Origin: a virus
DNA length: 46,429 nt
Virus record (IMG/VR): IMGVR_UViG_3300021347_000005
Coordinates: 1-46,429 of that record
Strand: one strand, 5' to 3'
Translations under genes and position numbers: made by a program
In this document: in pieces, positions 1 through 6,517 of the stretch
How the letters are laid out: each line of letters starts with the position of its first letter
How positions within the stretch are numbered: the first letter of the stretch is position 1
The notes under the pieces: generated by a model
The model's input: the letters and a program-made list of their open reading frames with translations, nothing else
Database searches by the model: none
Told to the model about the DNA's origin: nothing

Positions 1-2681
1 ATATTACTATTCATTTTTTGTAAACACAAATCGCCGGCAACCTCACCAACCATTGACGATAAAAACATTCCAATCGATTGAGTTTTTCTTTTCTTATCGC
101 CGAACAACTCTTCCATTGCATCACCCAACGGTGTCCCTTCATCAAGATTATCAAAACCACCAAAAGCCCGTTTTAGAATGTCTTTTGTGGTGAATTTTTC
201 TTCACCAAATTCTTTTTTAAGTTCAACAAATAAATTTGTTTTTGCCGCTTGAATTGGATCATTTAGTTGATTATCTTTTATAGCGTCATTTATATCAACA
301 CCTGAAACTTTCAAAAGAGGTTGACGAACAAATTTATCCCATTCTTTGAAACGTGTACCATGTTTTGTTTTTATACCCTTTCCACTTATTATGATTGACA
401 GTACAGCAGATATTATTTTTTTGCGATTATCTAAAGCCCACTGGCCTATATTTTCACGTTTAAAAACCCTTGTGTTAGGATCTGCCATTTTAGGGTTGAT
501 ATTAATTGGATATATTCGGGTTGAAAAATCACCAACAAATTTAATTCCATTACCTGTGAATAACCATAAAACAGAACAAGGAACCTCAACTGTTTTGTTT
601 TCTCCTAATTGACGACCACGAAAAGAGTCTGAGCTCATAACTTTTGCAAGATTGTTGCTTGTTACTTGTGTTCCTTGAGTGATATTATCAAAAAGAACGC
701 AACTATGTCCTTCTTGTAAAATAGCAAGTAATGCTTTTGCAAGTTCTTCTTCATCATTTTCGGGTAATGTTGCCGCCGCTACTGGACGATTAAAAATTGA
801 ATAAGAAATCAATTGTGCAAGTGTAGTTTTACCGCTCGATTGTGTTGGACTTACAATACCAAAACCAGGAAATCCAGAATCACCTGAGATTGTAGGTCGT
901 TGTATAGCTGTCATAAGAGCAGCAACGGCAACAATTTTATCTATCTTTTTTTCAAAAGGAAACTCCGCTAAAACTTCATTTGTCAAAAAATCAAAAGCTT
1001 TTTGCGGTTCCATTTTTGTTATTTTTAATTTATGATGTAAAAAAGTAAAAAGGCCTGTTCTTTTGTCGTAACCTTGTTTTTTTACAAGTTTCCAGTTGTT
1101 ATCAATAAAAGGATGTTCAACAATTCCGGTCAATGGTTTTAAATTCTCGTTTGATCCTTCACCTATTATATGTAACACTCTTGTAGGGCATTCAATATCG
1201 ATTCCAGATTCATTAATATACACAATGTCTTTTTCAAGTCTTGCGGCTAATGTATAGAAAGGTTTTCTATATTGCGATATGATCGGCATTTTTGGATAAT
1301 CAATGCCAAGATCATCAGATTTTAAAGCTTGTCTTATCGTTTTGGGTTTTGCAAGATCGATTGAACATAAAAAATCTGACATTATAAAAACTTCAGGCTT
1401 CTTTTTTGACTTTGCAATTATATCGCTTGAAACTTTTGCAACATCACCTGAATTTGTCGTCAAAACTTCAATCTCATAAATACCACGTGTTTCACGTTCT
1501 TTCGTTCTTTGTTTTCTTGCTGCTTCAATTTTTTTAAGTTTATCTTCTTCTTCAGCAATTTTTATTGTCTTTTTGATGTCAGCAACACCATAGCCTATTT
1601 TTTTTGATATATCAGCTATTGCGGTTGTTCTATCCATCGGTGAAAGGTGTAGAACTTTTTTAGCATAATCCGCTTTAACTGTTGGTGTTTCTTCAGAATA
1701 AATCCACTGTAAAATTTCTTCAATTGTAGGTTTATCAACAATATCAACGGCGCTGTCAACTGTTCTTTCTATATCATCATATCGATCTTGCCATCGATCA
1801 TCTTTATTTTCAGCCGACATCATAGAACCTTGTAACATCTGTTTCACAGTGTCAGGCGGCATTTTTCGATTGATTAGTGATAGAGCTAATGATCGTAATT
1901 CTTCATGATAATTTTCCGATTTTAATATTTTTTCAATACCGGCTTTAAGATTGTAATCAGTTTTCTTAGGTACGATTTTCTTTTTTTCTTCAATTTCGAC
2001 GCTTTCAAAAGTAAAATCAAGATCACCTTCTTTTTTTATGTATCCTAAAAAATTATCAATCGGATCAACAGCGCCAACACATATACGTTTTTGAGTGTAG
2101 ACTGGTTGAGCTGCATTCAATGGTGCTGGATCAATAATATTGCCCCATTCTTTTATTTTATTATATTCTTTTATCCAGTTTCTTATATCAATATTATAAG
2201 CTGATTTTTTTAACCAGAAAAATATATGACATTTCAATGTTTTAGATGTAAGACCATAAGAAGATGAATATTGATAAACATAATCCGCTTTATGGAATTG
2301 TTCTGGAAGATGTTCTTTTATGAAAATATCAATATCATGATCACCATCATATCCATCAATATCAAGACAAAATAGATTGATATTGCGGTTCTTTATTGTT
2401 GGTGGTCGTTTGTCTTTGTGACCATCTCTTGTTCTACGAATCATGTTTTTCTTATCGACACCATCGATAAAATCACCATGGATCATGAAAACAGGATATT
2501 CTTGATTTTGCTCCATGATTTCATAGAAATTATAAAGAGATGAAACAGGTATATCAAAACCTTTGAAAAACATACCCGCATTATAATCTTCATCAAGTTC
2601 CCAGGAATTATTTTTATATCGGAATTGTTTTGTAGCCCTGAAACCATCTGAAACCATCAAAAAATTTATGTTTTGACCCAT
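1..2681 (-). CDS. AEP-type primase fused to SF3/D5-like helicase (crosses the circular junction)
   Basis: This is probably the replication primase-helicase. Reading leftward from ATG at 2681 the frame stays open for 893 codons to base 1 and, using the terminal overlap, continues 10 more codons to TGA at 46267-46269, giving about 903 aa. The N-terminal part has archaeo-eukaryotic primase signatures: LDIDGYDGD near residues 106-114 (metal-binding acidic motif) and a KCHIFF His motif near 150-155. The C-terminal part has an ATPase: Walker A SPTQSSGKTT near residue 612, an acidic Walker B-like VLFDN near 659, a WLFTGNG sensor and a downstream FSTR arginine. The order primase then helicase fits P4/D5-like replicases that prime and unwind at phage origins. 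It is the last gene of the leftward unit that starts near 4466. The domain calls rest on motifs only; the length and fusion are directly visible. Confidence 0.87.
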   Translation of the reverse strand, partial: MGQNINFLMVSDGFRATKQFRYKNNSWELDEDYNAGMFFKGFDIPVSSLYNFYEIMEQNQEYPVFMIHGDFIDGVDKKNMIRRTRDGHKDKRPPTIKNRNINLFCLDIDGYDGDHDIDIFIKEHLPEQFHKADYVYQYSSSYGLTSKTLKCHIFFWLKKSAYNIDIRNWIKEYNKIKEWGNIIDPAPLNAAQPVYTQKRICVGAVDPIDNFLGYIKKEGDLDFTFESVEIEEKKKIVPKKTDYNLKAGIEKILKSENYHEELRSLALSLINRKMPPDTVKQMLQGSMMSAENKDDRWQDRYDDIERTVDSAVDIVDKPTIEEILQWIYSEETPTVKADYAKKVLHLSPMDRTTAIADISKKIGYGVADIKKTIKIAEEEDKLKKIEAARKQRTKERETRGIYEIEVLTTNSGDVAKVSSDIIAKSKKKPEVFIMSDFLCSIDLAKPKTIRQALKSDDLGIDYPKMPIISQYRKPFYTLAARLEKDIVYINESGIDIECPTRVLHIIGEGSNENLKPLTGIVEHPFIDNNWKLVKKQGYDKRTGLFTFLHHKLKITKMEPQKAFDFLTNEVLAEFPFEKKIDKIVAVAALMTAIQRPTISGDSGFPGFGIVSPTQSSGKTTLAQLISYSIFNRPVAAATLPENDEEELAKALLAILQEGHSCVLFDNITQGTQVTSNNLAKVMSSDSFRGRQLGENKTVEVPCSVLWLFTGNGIKFVGDFSTRIYPININPKMADPNTRVFKRENIGQWALDNRKKIISAVLSIIISGKGIKTKHGTRFKEWDKFVRQPLLKVSGVDINDAIKDNQLNDPIQAAKTNLFVELKKEFGEEKFTTKDILKRAFGGFDNLDEGTPLGDAMEELFGDKKRKTQSIGMFLSSMVGEVAGDLCLQKMNSN

Positions 2682-2683
2682 AA

Positions 2684-2863
2684 TTAATAATCTTCATCAT
2701 ATTGTGTTAATTCATTTCTTAAACAAAACTCAGAACAATAAAAAGTTTTTACAAAATTGCTATTATCTTCATAACAATAGTGTTCTAATAAAAATAACCA
2801 ACCAGGAGGTAATTTTTTTGATGTTTTTTCTTCTTCACAATATTTACATTTATATTTTTTCAT
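2684..2863 (-). CDS. Small zinc-ribbon-like protein (59 aa)
   Basis: A 59-residue frame lies between the primase-helicase and the next Cys-rich gene. It starts at ATG 2863 after AAGGGCTAATC and stops 2 bases before the primase start. It contains CKYC near the N terminus and CSEFC near residue 46, a spacing that could bind one zinc. The tight packing in the leftward operon supports it as a real gene. I do not recognise the family; nucleic-acid binding is only a guess from the Cys pattern. Confidence 0.6.
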   Translation of the reverse strand: MKKYKCKYCEEEKTSKKLPPGWLFLLEHYCYEDNSNFVKTFYCSEFCLRNELTQYDEDY

Positions 2864-2865
2864 GA

Positions 2866-3072
2866 TTAGCCCTTAAACATTTTATTATTACATCTTGCTT
2901 TTTTAACAATATACATCATACCTTCATTATTTCCAACAACATCACCATCATAATAACAAATACAATTTTTATCACATTTGTTATTTATCATAGGGCAAAA
3001 TGTATAGGTCATTTTCTTTCTGGATTTTTCAAGTATTTTTTCTGCTTCTTCTTTATTTTCATACTTATTCAT
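2866..3072 (-). CDS. Small Cys-rich hypothetical protein (68 aa)
   Basis: The protein is 68 residues long, starting at ATG 3072 seven bases after a GAGG ribosome site. The N-terminal third is charged and probably helical. A central Cys cluster follows (CPMINNKCDKNCICYYDGD), with one more Cys near the C terminus. This could bind metal. It sits two bases downstream of the preceding gene in the leftward operon. No family is recognised. Confidence 0.65.
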   Translation of the reverse strand: MNKYENKEEAEKILEKSRKKMTYTFCPMINNKCDKNCICYYDGDVVGNNEGMMYIVKKARCNNKMFKG

Positions 3073-3073
3073 A

Positions 3074-3412
3074 CTAAACCTCTATTTCTATTTCAAAATT
3101 AGACATAATGTCAGTAGAAGAATAAGCCTCTAATAGAAATTCTTCTTTCGAATCATGGATATATTTTACCTCATATTCCATTCTATCTTCTATATACCGA
3201 ACAGTATCACCTACCTTAGTATTCTCTTTAGTGCATTGTGCCCACTTCTTTTGTACTTTCTTTTTTAGTATACTTTTGAAATTATGAAGACAGTTGATAT
3301 TTGGTGATATGAATTTAAATATTCTATCACAGCAACTTATTCCCTGTAATTCACACTCAACACAGTTTTTACAGTCACCTACAACTACTTCATATTCATT
3401 TAAGTCTCTCAT
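3074..3412 (-). CDS. Hypothetical Cys-rich protein (112 aa)
   Basis: I chose ATG 3412 (MRDLNEY) because GGAGG sits five bases upstream; an in-frame ATG four codons earlier lies on that ribosome site itself and would overlap the astacin stop codon. The protein has CKNCVEC and CC in its N-terminal third and a beta-rich C-terminal half. It follows the astacin-like lipoprotein gene directly and is probably co-translated with it. The family is not recognised. A protein made with a secreted protease could be a partner or inhibitor, but it has no signal peptide and nothing else supports that. Confidence 0.7.
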   Translation of the reverse strand: MRDLNEYEVVVGDCKNCVECELQGISCCDRIFKFISPNINCLHNFKSILKKKVQKKWAQCTKENTKVGDTVRYIEDRMEYEVKYIHDSKEEFLLEAYSSTDIMSNFEIEIEV

Positions 3413-3413
3413 T

Positions 3414-4049
3414 TTATCCTCCATAAACTTCTTGTAATTTTTTCCAATCTAAAACAGATGGTCTATTATTTGTTATGATTTCAACACCGGTTGAAACCTT
3501 CACCATACTAACTCCATATGTGTTTGATTTATAATGTAAAATTGATTTATAATCATAAGGATATTTCCAATAATCATACAGAAACATGTCTTCATTATAT
3601 ATTTCAAAATCACCTCTTATAGTTGGTGAAACATCTTCCATATTTACAGTTACATAATCATCACGGTCAGGTCGCTGATGTTCATGCGGAAATCCGAGTA
3701 CGTGAAAAACTTCATGGAAAATAATTTTTGTACTAAACGAATTTAACCTAACCACAGGATTTTTACACATTCCTAAAGTGGCGCTGTTTATTTTTTCATC
3801 AGCGATAAAAACAACAACATAAGGTTTTTTCTCATCACATTCATAAAACTCTATTGATGTTTTGTCTTCTATTTCATCAAGAACAAAATATATTCTGTCT
3901 CTTAAGGTTTTATTTTGTTTTATTTCAGGTGATATGTAGTAGAATATTTTTCCATCAACCCATTTTTTGTTTGTTAGTTTTGTTGATTCTTCTTCTATAC
4001 CGCAACCTGTTAGGATTAAAACAATTATTAATAAACATATTTTTTTCAT
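3414..4049 (-). CDS. Astacin-family zinc metalloprotease, predicted lipoprotein
   Basis: Start ATG 4049 is preceded by GGAGGTG and gives 211 aa; an upstream in-frame start would overlap the neighbouring gene. Residues 1-16 are a lipoprotein signal peptide (MKKICLLIIVLILTGC, lipidated Cys16). The catalytic domain begins near W30. Residues 112-126 match the full astacin signature HExxHxxGxxHExxR (HEVFHVLGFPHEHQR), followed by D. Three His bind zinc and the first Glu is the general base. The Met-turn region is SILHY (169-173): the family's usual Met is Leu, while the zinc-proximal Tyr is kept. Only about 14 residues separate Cys16 from the catalytic domain, too few for the inhibitory propeptide of animal astacins. 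The protein probably sits on the outer face of a host membrane. Its target is unknown; superinfection exclusion, receptor masking or competitor killing are all inference. Confidence 0.88.
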   Translation of the reverse strand: MKKICLLIIVLILTGCGIEEESTKLTNKKWVDGKIFYYISPEIKQNKTLRDRIYFVLDEIEDKTSIEFYECDEKKPYVVVFIADEKINSATLGMCKNPVVRLNSFSTKIIFHEVFHVLGFPHEHQRPDRDDYVTVNMEDVSPTIRGDFEIYNEDMFLYDYWKYPYDYKSILHYKSNTYGVSMVKVSTGVEIITNNRPSVLDWKKLQEVYGG

Positions 4050-4050
4050 T

Positions 4051-4425
4051 TTACACCTCCGGGTAATTATCAATGAATAGTTGAGCAATAGCTATTGCAT
4101 ATTTTTTTCGTGTTTCTGATTTTAATTGCGGTAATTTGAAACGATCTAACAAAGATGAACGATATGTACATGCAAGCGGAATTATTTTTGAATTAAATGT
4201 AAATGGACAACCTTTACATATTTTGTTTTTGTCTTTCTGCAATTCATCCAAACCCAAATGAAATTTTGGTTCCGCATATACTTCACAAATAAAATCAAGA
4301 CAAATAGGTTTGTACCTTTTATATAAGGTTGTTTGTTTTTGTGATAAATAGCCGTTTTCAGCTATTTCGTTCCATGTTTCGATCATAGCATCAAAGTGCC
4401 ATTGTATTGATTTGCCATCGATCAT
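4051..4425 (-). CDS. Hypothetical protein (124 aa), first gene of the leftward operon
   Basis: A 124-residue protein starts at ATG 4425 behind AAAAGGAGTAACCT and ends one base before the astacin-like gene, whose ribosome site lies in the 3' end of this gene. It has four Cys, including KICKGCPF, and a helical C terminus. It is the first gene after the consensus leftward promoter at 4466-4494, so it should be made immediately on infection. No family is recognised; small proteins in this position often act on host functions, but nothing here shows that. Confidence 0.75.
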   Translation of the reverse strand: MIDGKSIQWHFDAMIETWNEIAENGYLSQKQTTLYKRYKPICLDFICEVYAEPKFHLGLDELQKDKNKICKGCPFTFNSKIIPLACTYRSSLLDRFKLPQLKSETRKKYAIAIAQLFIDNYPEV

Positions 4426-4465
4426 AGGTTACTCCTTTTGTGAATTTTTGAACTGTTATGGATTC

Positions 4466-4494
4466 ATTATAAAAAAAATAAAAAAGTTTGTCAA
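4466..4494 (-). promoter_or_regulatory. Consensus sigma70 promoter, leftward
   Basis: Read on the - strand this is TTGACA (4494-4489), a 17-bp spacer rich in T, then TATAAT (4471-4466): a perfect consensus in both boxes with ideal spacing. The first leftward gene starts 41 bases downstream of the -10 box. It probably drives the astacin-containing operon and reads on to the primase-helicase. A second TTGACA on the + strand at 4509-4514 faces away, but no good -10 box lies 16-18 bases from it. Confidence 0.85.
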
Positions 4495-4569
4495 CATGTT
4501 TTTTTTGCTTGACATTAAATTTTTAATATGAGAAACTAAGCTATAACCAACATAAAAAGGAGAAAGATT

Positions 4570-4728
4570 ATGAAAAAAGATTTAGTAGTTTCCAAAAGAT
4601 TGTATAATGTTGTATTCAAAAATATTTTTTTGGCGAAAAAATACCCTGAATGGATATCAATAATGTTTAGAACATTAATGGGTACAAAAAAATATAGTGG
4701 AAACATTAAAACACGTAACATGAAATAA
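4570..4728 (+). CDS. Small basic protein (52 aa)
   Basis: A 52-residue, Lys/Arg-rich protein, first gene of the rightward arm. The start follows AAAAGGAGAAAGATT and the stop is followed at once by the ribosome site of the next gene (TAAGGAG). No Cys, no membrane segment and no recognised family. Its position right after the divergent promoter region suggests early expression. Confidence 0.6.
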   Translation: MKKDLVVSKRLYNVVFKNIFLAKKYPEWISIMFRTLMGTKKYSGNIKTRNMK

Positions 4729-4739
4729 GGAGTAAACCA

Positions 4740-4964
4740 ATGGTCAACGCTATCAAAAACAACTGTAACAATTGTATGACTAAAAAATGCCGAGCTGAAA
4801 AATTTTGCATGGGGTACACCAAACCGCAAGAAACAAAATTTACAATTCTTGAGTTAGCTGCCGAGAAAAATTTAAACGAAGTTGTTAAACTTCTGGATAT
4901 TGCTGGGCTTGTTTTTGTACCCGGTGAGAATAAGAAGTTTGAGCTTGTAAAGCAGTATAGTTAA
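4740..4964 (+). CDS. Small Cys-rich hypothetical protein (74 aa)
   Basis: The start ATG 4740 follows AAGGAGTAAACCA. The N-terminal 25 residues carry four Cys (CNNCMTKKC and a fourth seven residues on), a likely single zinc site. A short helical region and a VPGENKKFEL C-terminal segment follow. It may be a small DNA- or protein-binding factor, but I do not recognise it. The next small gene starts on its stop codon. Confidence 0.65.
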   Translation: MVNAIKNNCNNCMTKKCRAEKFCMGYTKPQETKFTILELAAEKNLNEVVKLLDIAGLVFVPGENKKFELVKQYS

Positions 4965-5062
4965 TGTTTGAGCCAGTTTTTAGTAATATCACATGGGTTA
5001 TTATAATATTTATCATTATAATAATCTGTGTGTTAAGTTTTATTTTTGATGAAGGTGAGTAA
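4964..5062 (+). CDS. Tiny hydrophobic membrane peptide (32 aa)
   Basis: The ATG at 4964 overlaps the preceding stop (TAATG), so it is likely translated by coupling. The 32-residue product is a single strong transmembrane segment (about residues 9-26, very rich in Ile) ending in DEGE. The next membrane peptide starts two bases after its stop. Function unknown. Confidence 0.45.
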   Translation: MFEPVFSNITWVIIIFIIIIICVLSFIFDEGE

Positions 5063-5063
5063 A

Positions 5064-5210
5064 ATGAGAATGCGTCACATATTATATTGGATAGTTTGTT
5101 GTTTGTTTGCTACTTTTGTAGTATTTCAAATGTTGGATTTTAAACAAGATATTATAAAACTCAATAATGAGCTTAGAGCGCATGTTATTGTTGAGGATAA
5201 CGGGAGGTAA
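5064..5210 (+). CDS. Small single-pass membrane protein (48 aa)
   Basis: The 48-residue protein has a transmembrane segment near residues 6-22 and a charged tail. GGTGAG precedes the start. It is packed between two small genes, and its stop lies within the GGGAGGTAAACA ribosome site of the next gene. The pair of tiny membrane proteins at 4964-5210 may act together. No family recognised. Confidence 0.55.
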   Translation: MRMRHILYWIVCCLFATFVVFQMLDFKQDIIKLNNELRAHVIVEDNGR

Positions 5211-5213
5211 ACA

Positions 5214-5453
5214 ATGAAACATATATTTTTTCAATGGTTGAAAGACAAAGGTATCTATGAGATGTTTAGAGACAATTACATAGATGAAAAAAATCCTTTG
5301 AAAAAACCAATATCAGAGCCAGAACATTATGTAGGAGGTTCTTTCTGGTGGAATGAAACACCTGAAAAAAATGATTTCTGGTATGAAGTTCATCAACAAT
5401 GGCTTAATCATCTTGGAAACTTACGTTTGCAATCTCTGTTAACTAACCAATAA
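5214..5453 (+). CDS. Hypothetical protein (79 aa)
   Basis: The 79-residue protein starts after GGGAGGTAAACA. It is rich in aromatic residues, with several Trp, Phe and Tyr and the segment GGSFWWNE in the middle. No Cys and no signal peptide. It is the last gene of the short rightward unit before the terminator at 5531-5560. I do not recognise it. Confidence 0.65.
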   Translation: MKHIFFQWLKDKGIYEMFRDNYIDEKNPLKKPISEPEHYVGGSFWWNETPEKNDFWYEVHQQWLNHLGNLRLQSLLTNQ

Positions 5454-5476
5454 CGCCAAATGGCAAAGGAGGTATT

Positions 5477-5488
5477 ATGAAAAAATAG
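5477..5488 (+). other. Three-codon micro-ORF (MKK-stop) behind a strong ribosome site
   Basis: AAAGGAGG is followed six bases later by ATG AAA AAA TAG. It may be the relic of a deleted gene or a leader whose translation affects the terminator 43 bases downstream. A short inverted GCCA/TGGC lies just before it (5457-5464 area). Only the sequence pattern supports it. Confidence 0.3.
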
Positions 5489-5530
5489 AGTTTTAAAATT
5501 TTAAACAGTGTATTTACGGTGTGTTTTTAG

Positions 5531-5560
5531 AAGGTCATCTTGAAAAAGGTGGCCTTTTTT
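5531..5560 (+). terminator. Rho-independent terminator
   Basis: AAGGTCA at 5531-5537 can pair with TGGCCTT (7-bp stem with one G-U), followed by a run of six T. It closes the short rightward unit 4570-5453 and isolates it from the late region. Confidence 0.7.
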
Positions 5561-5595
5561 ATTTATTTTATTAAAAAAGTTAAGGTTCATCTTAT

Positions 5596-5699
5596 AAAGT
5601 TAGACTTGTCTAACTTTGAAAATTAAAAAAGTTAAACTTTTTTAGTAAATGTTAGGTGCGTCTAACTTTTTAATATTTACCTTAACTTTGTTAACTTTT
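5596..5699. repeat. Array of palindromes with GTTA/TAAC core
   Basis: Three consecutive palindromes: AAAGTTAGAC-TT-GTCTAACTTT (5596-5617, perfect 10-bp arms), TAAAAAAGTT-A-AACTTTTTTA (5624-5644, perfect 10-bp arms) and GTTAG-6-CTAAC (5651-5666). Their centres are about 25-28 bp apart. Two direct TTAACTTT copies follow at 5682-5698 and an AAAGTTA lies just before at about 5576. Regular palindromes of this kind usually bind a dimeric protein. Confidence 0.75.
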
Positions 5700-5750
5700 G
5701 TTGAAAATATTGATGAATGGTTGAAGATTAGTTATATTTTCTAAAAAAGA

Positions 5751-6060
5751 TAGGACTTTAGTTATTGATTTTATTGAGGATTTAGGGCTACGTTAGGACT
5801 AACAAAAACAAGCCCTAATAAAAATATGTAATAAAAACAATATATTATAAAGAGAATTAGGACTATTAGGACTAAATATAACCCTGGAGTTGTAGTAGAA
5901 AGTAATATATTTATAAAAAAATATTTATTTTCATATATATATGGGGAGAGAAGCCCTTAGCCCTAAAAGCCCTAAATACATTAATAAAATCAATAACTTA
6001 AGTGAAACATTAGTCCTAATACAGCCCTATAACTGATTGTTTTTATTACATATTTAGCCC
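5751..6060. repeat. Dispersed TAGGGCT/TAGGACT motifs in both orientations
   Basis: About a dozen copies of TAGG(G/A)CT or its complement AG(C/T)CCTA occur, for example at 5751, 5782, 5794, 5811, 5859, 5867, 5952, 5958, 5968, 6011 and 6023, with another near 6056. The motif is close to TTAGGG telomere-type repeats, but the copies are spaced, not tandem. They end just upstream of the late promoter, so either origin iterons or activator/repressor sites are possible. Confidence 0.7.
5760..6055. repeat. Two interleaved inverted repeats (A-B-A'-B' order)
   Basis: Arm A (5760-5775, AGTTATTGATTTTATT) has a perfect reverse complement at 5983-5998. Arm B (5822-5841, 20 bp) has a perfect reverse complement at 6036-6055. 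Because the order is A, B, A', B', the two pairs cannot form one simple nested cruciform. A and B may be two separate binding sites, each present twice in opposite orientation around an AT-rich centre. Confidence 0.75.
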
Positions 6061-6086
6061 TATTTTATATTATTCTAATAAAATAC

Positions 6087-6115
6087 TTGATTTAATATAT
6101 AATATATAATATAAT
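6087..6115 (+). promoter_or_regulatory. Rightward promoter before the late genes
   Basis: TTGATT (6087-6092), a 17-bp spacer, then TATAAT (6110-6115). The -35 box matches five of six consensus bases. It lies 25 bp before the AP2-domain gene and about 600 bp before the small terminase, so it probably opens the packaging and structural genes. The repeats just upstream are well placed to control it. Several overlapping TATAAT-like strings make the exact -10 box uncertain. Confidence 0.65.
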
Positions 6116-6139
6116 CAGATTAGATTAATGGAGGGCGTT

Positions 6140-6517
6140 ATGATCGCACAAGAAAAACTAAAGAAAATATTAAAATACAATCCCATAGATGGTGAATTTT
6201 ATTGGAAAATATCACCAACACCACGAATTAAACCCGGTGACAGAGCTGGAAGAAAATCCATAACAATTGAAGGTGAAACATATGATAAGAATGAGCTTAT
6301 TTGGTTGTATAATTACGGATTTATTCCAGAAGAAGATGAATTAGTTGATACACCTAAAAAACTAAAAAAAAGTGGTATCTATTTTAGTAAAAAAGTTAAC
6401 AAATGGATAGCTCGTGTTACTATCAATAAAGAACACAAATATTTAGGTGGATTTAATAGTATAAAAGATGCGGTTCTTGCTCGGCATAATTATTTAAAAG
6501 GGTTGAAAAATGAGTAA
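6140..6517 (+). CDS. AP2-domain DNA-binding protein derived from an HNH endonuclease
   Basis: I chose ATG 6140 (MIAQEKL) because GGAGGG lies five bases upstream; an earlier in-frame ATG at 6128 has no ribosome site. The 125-aa protein starts like phage HNH homing endonucleases (FYWKISPTPRIKPGDRAGRK, near residues 20-39). It ends in an AP2-like domain: GIYFSKKVNKWIARV then YLGGF and AVLARHNY. The catalytic HNH block normally between these parts (the IDHINGD...NLR stretch) is missing. It is therefore probably a DNA-binding protein, not a nuclease. As the first gene after the repeat region and late promoter it may be a regulator, but that is inference. Confidence 0.72.
   Translation: MIAQEKLKKILKYNPIDGEFYWKISPTPRIKPGDRAGRKSITIEGETYDKNELIWLYNYGFIPEEDELVDTPKKLKKSGIYFSKKVNKWIARVTINKEHKYLGGFNSIKDAVLARHNYLKGLKNE

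Larger units (their letters stand above)
5454..6139. other. Long non-coding, repeat-rich region (candidate origin/operator region)
   Basis: This is the only gene-free stretch above 300 bases. It holds, in order, a micro-ORF, a terminator, three adjacent palindromes with a GTTA core (5596-5666), a field of TTAGGGCT/TTAGGACT motifs in both orientations (about 5751-6060) interleaved with two long inverted pairs, a very AT-rich block around 5905-5945, and a rightward promoter at 6087-6115. Iterated motifs next to AT-rich DNA are typical of phage replication origins or dense operator arrays. Which of the two applies cannot be decided from sequence. Confidence 0.6.

Noticed and set aside
346-612. 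Rightward 88-codon frame with hydrophobic segment
   Set aside because: It lies opposite the primase-helicase ATPase domain, which has clear motifs; it has no ribosome site or neighbours on its strand.
4536-4829. Leftward 97-codon frame over the early rightward genes
   Set aside because: Two rightward small genes with strong ribosome sites occupy the same bases; the leftward frame has none.
5751-6060. True telomere repeats of a linear genome end
   Set aside because: The motifs are dispersed, occur in both orientations and lie in the interior of a circularly closing map.
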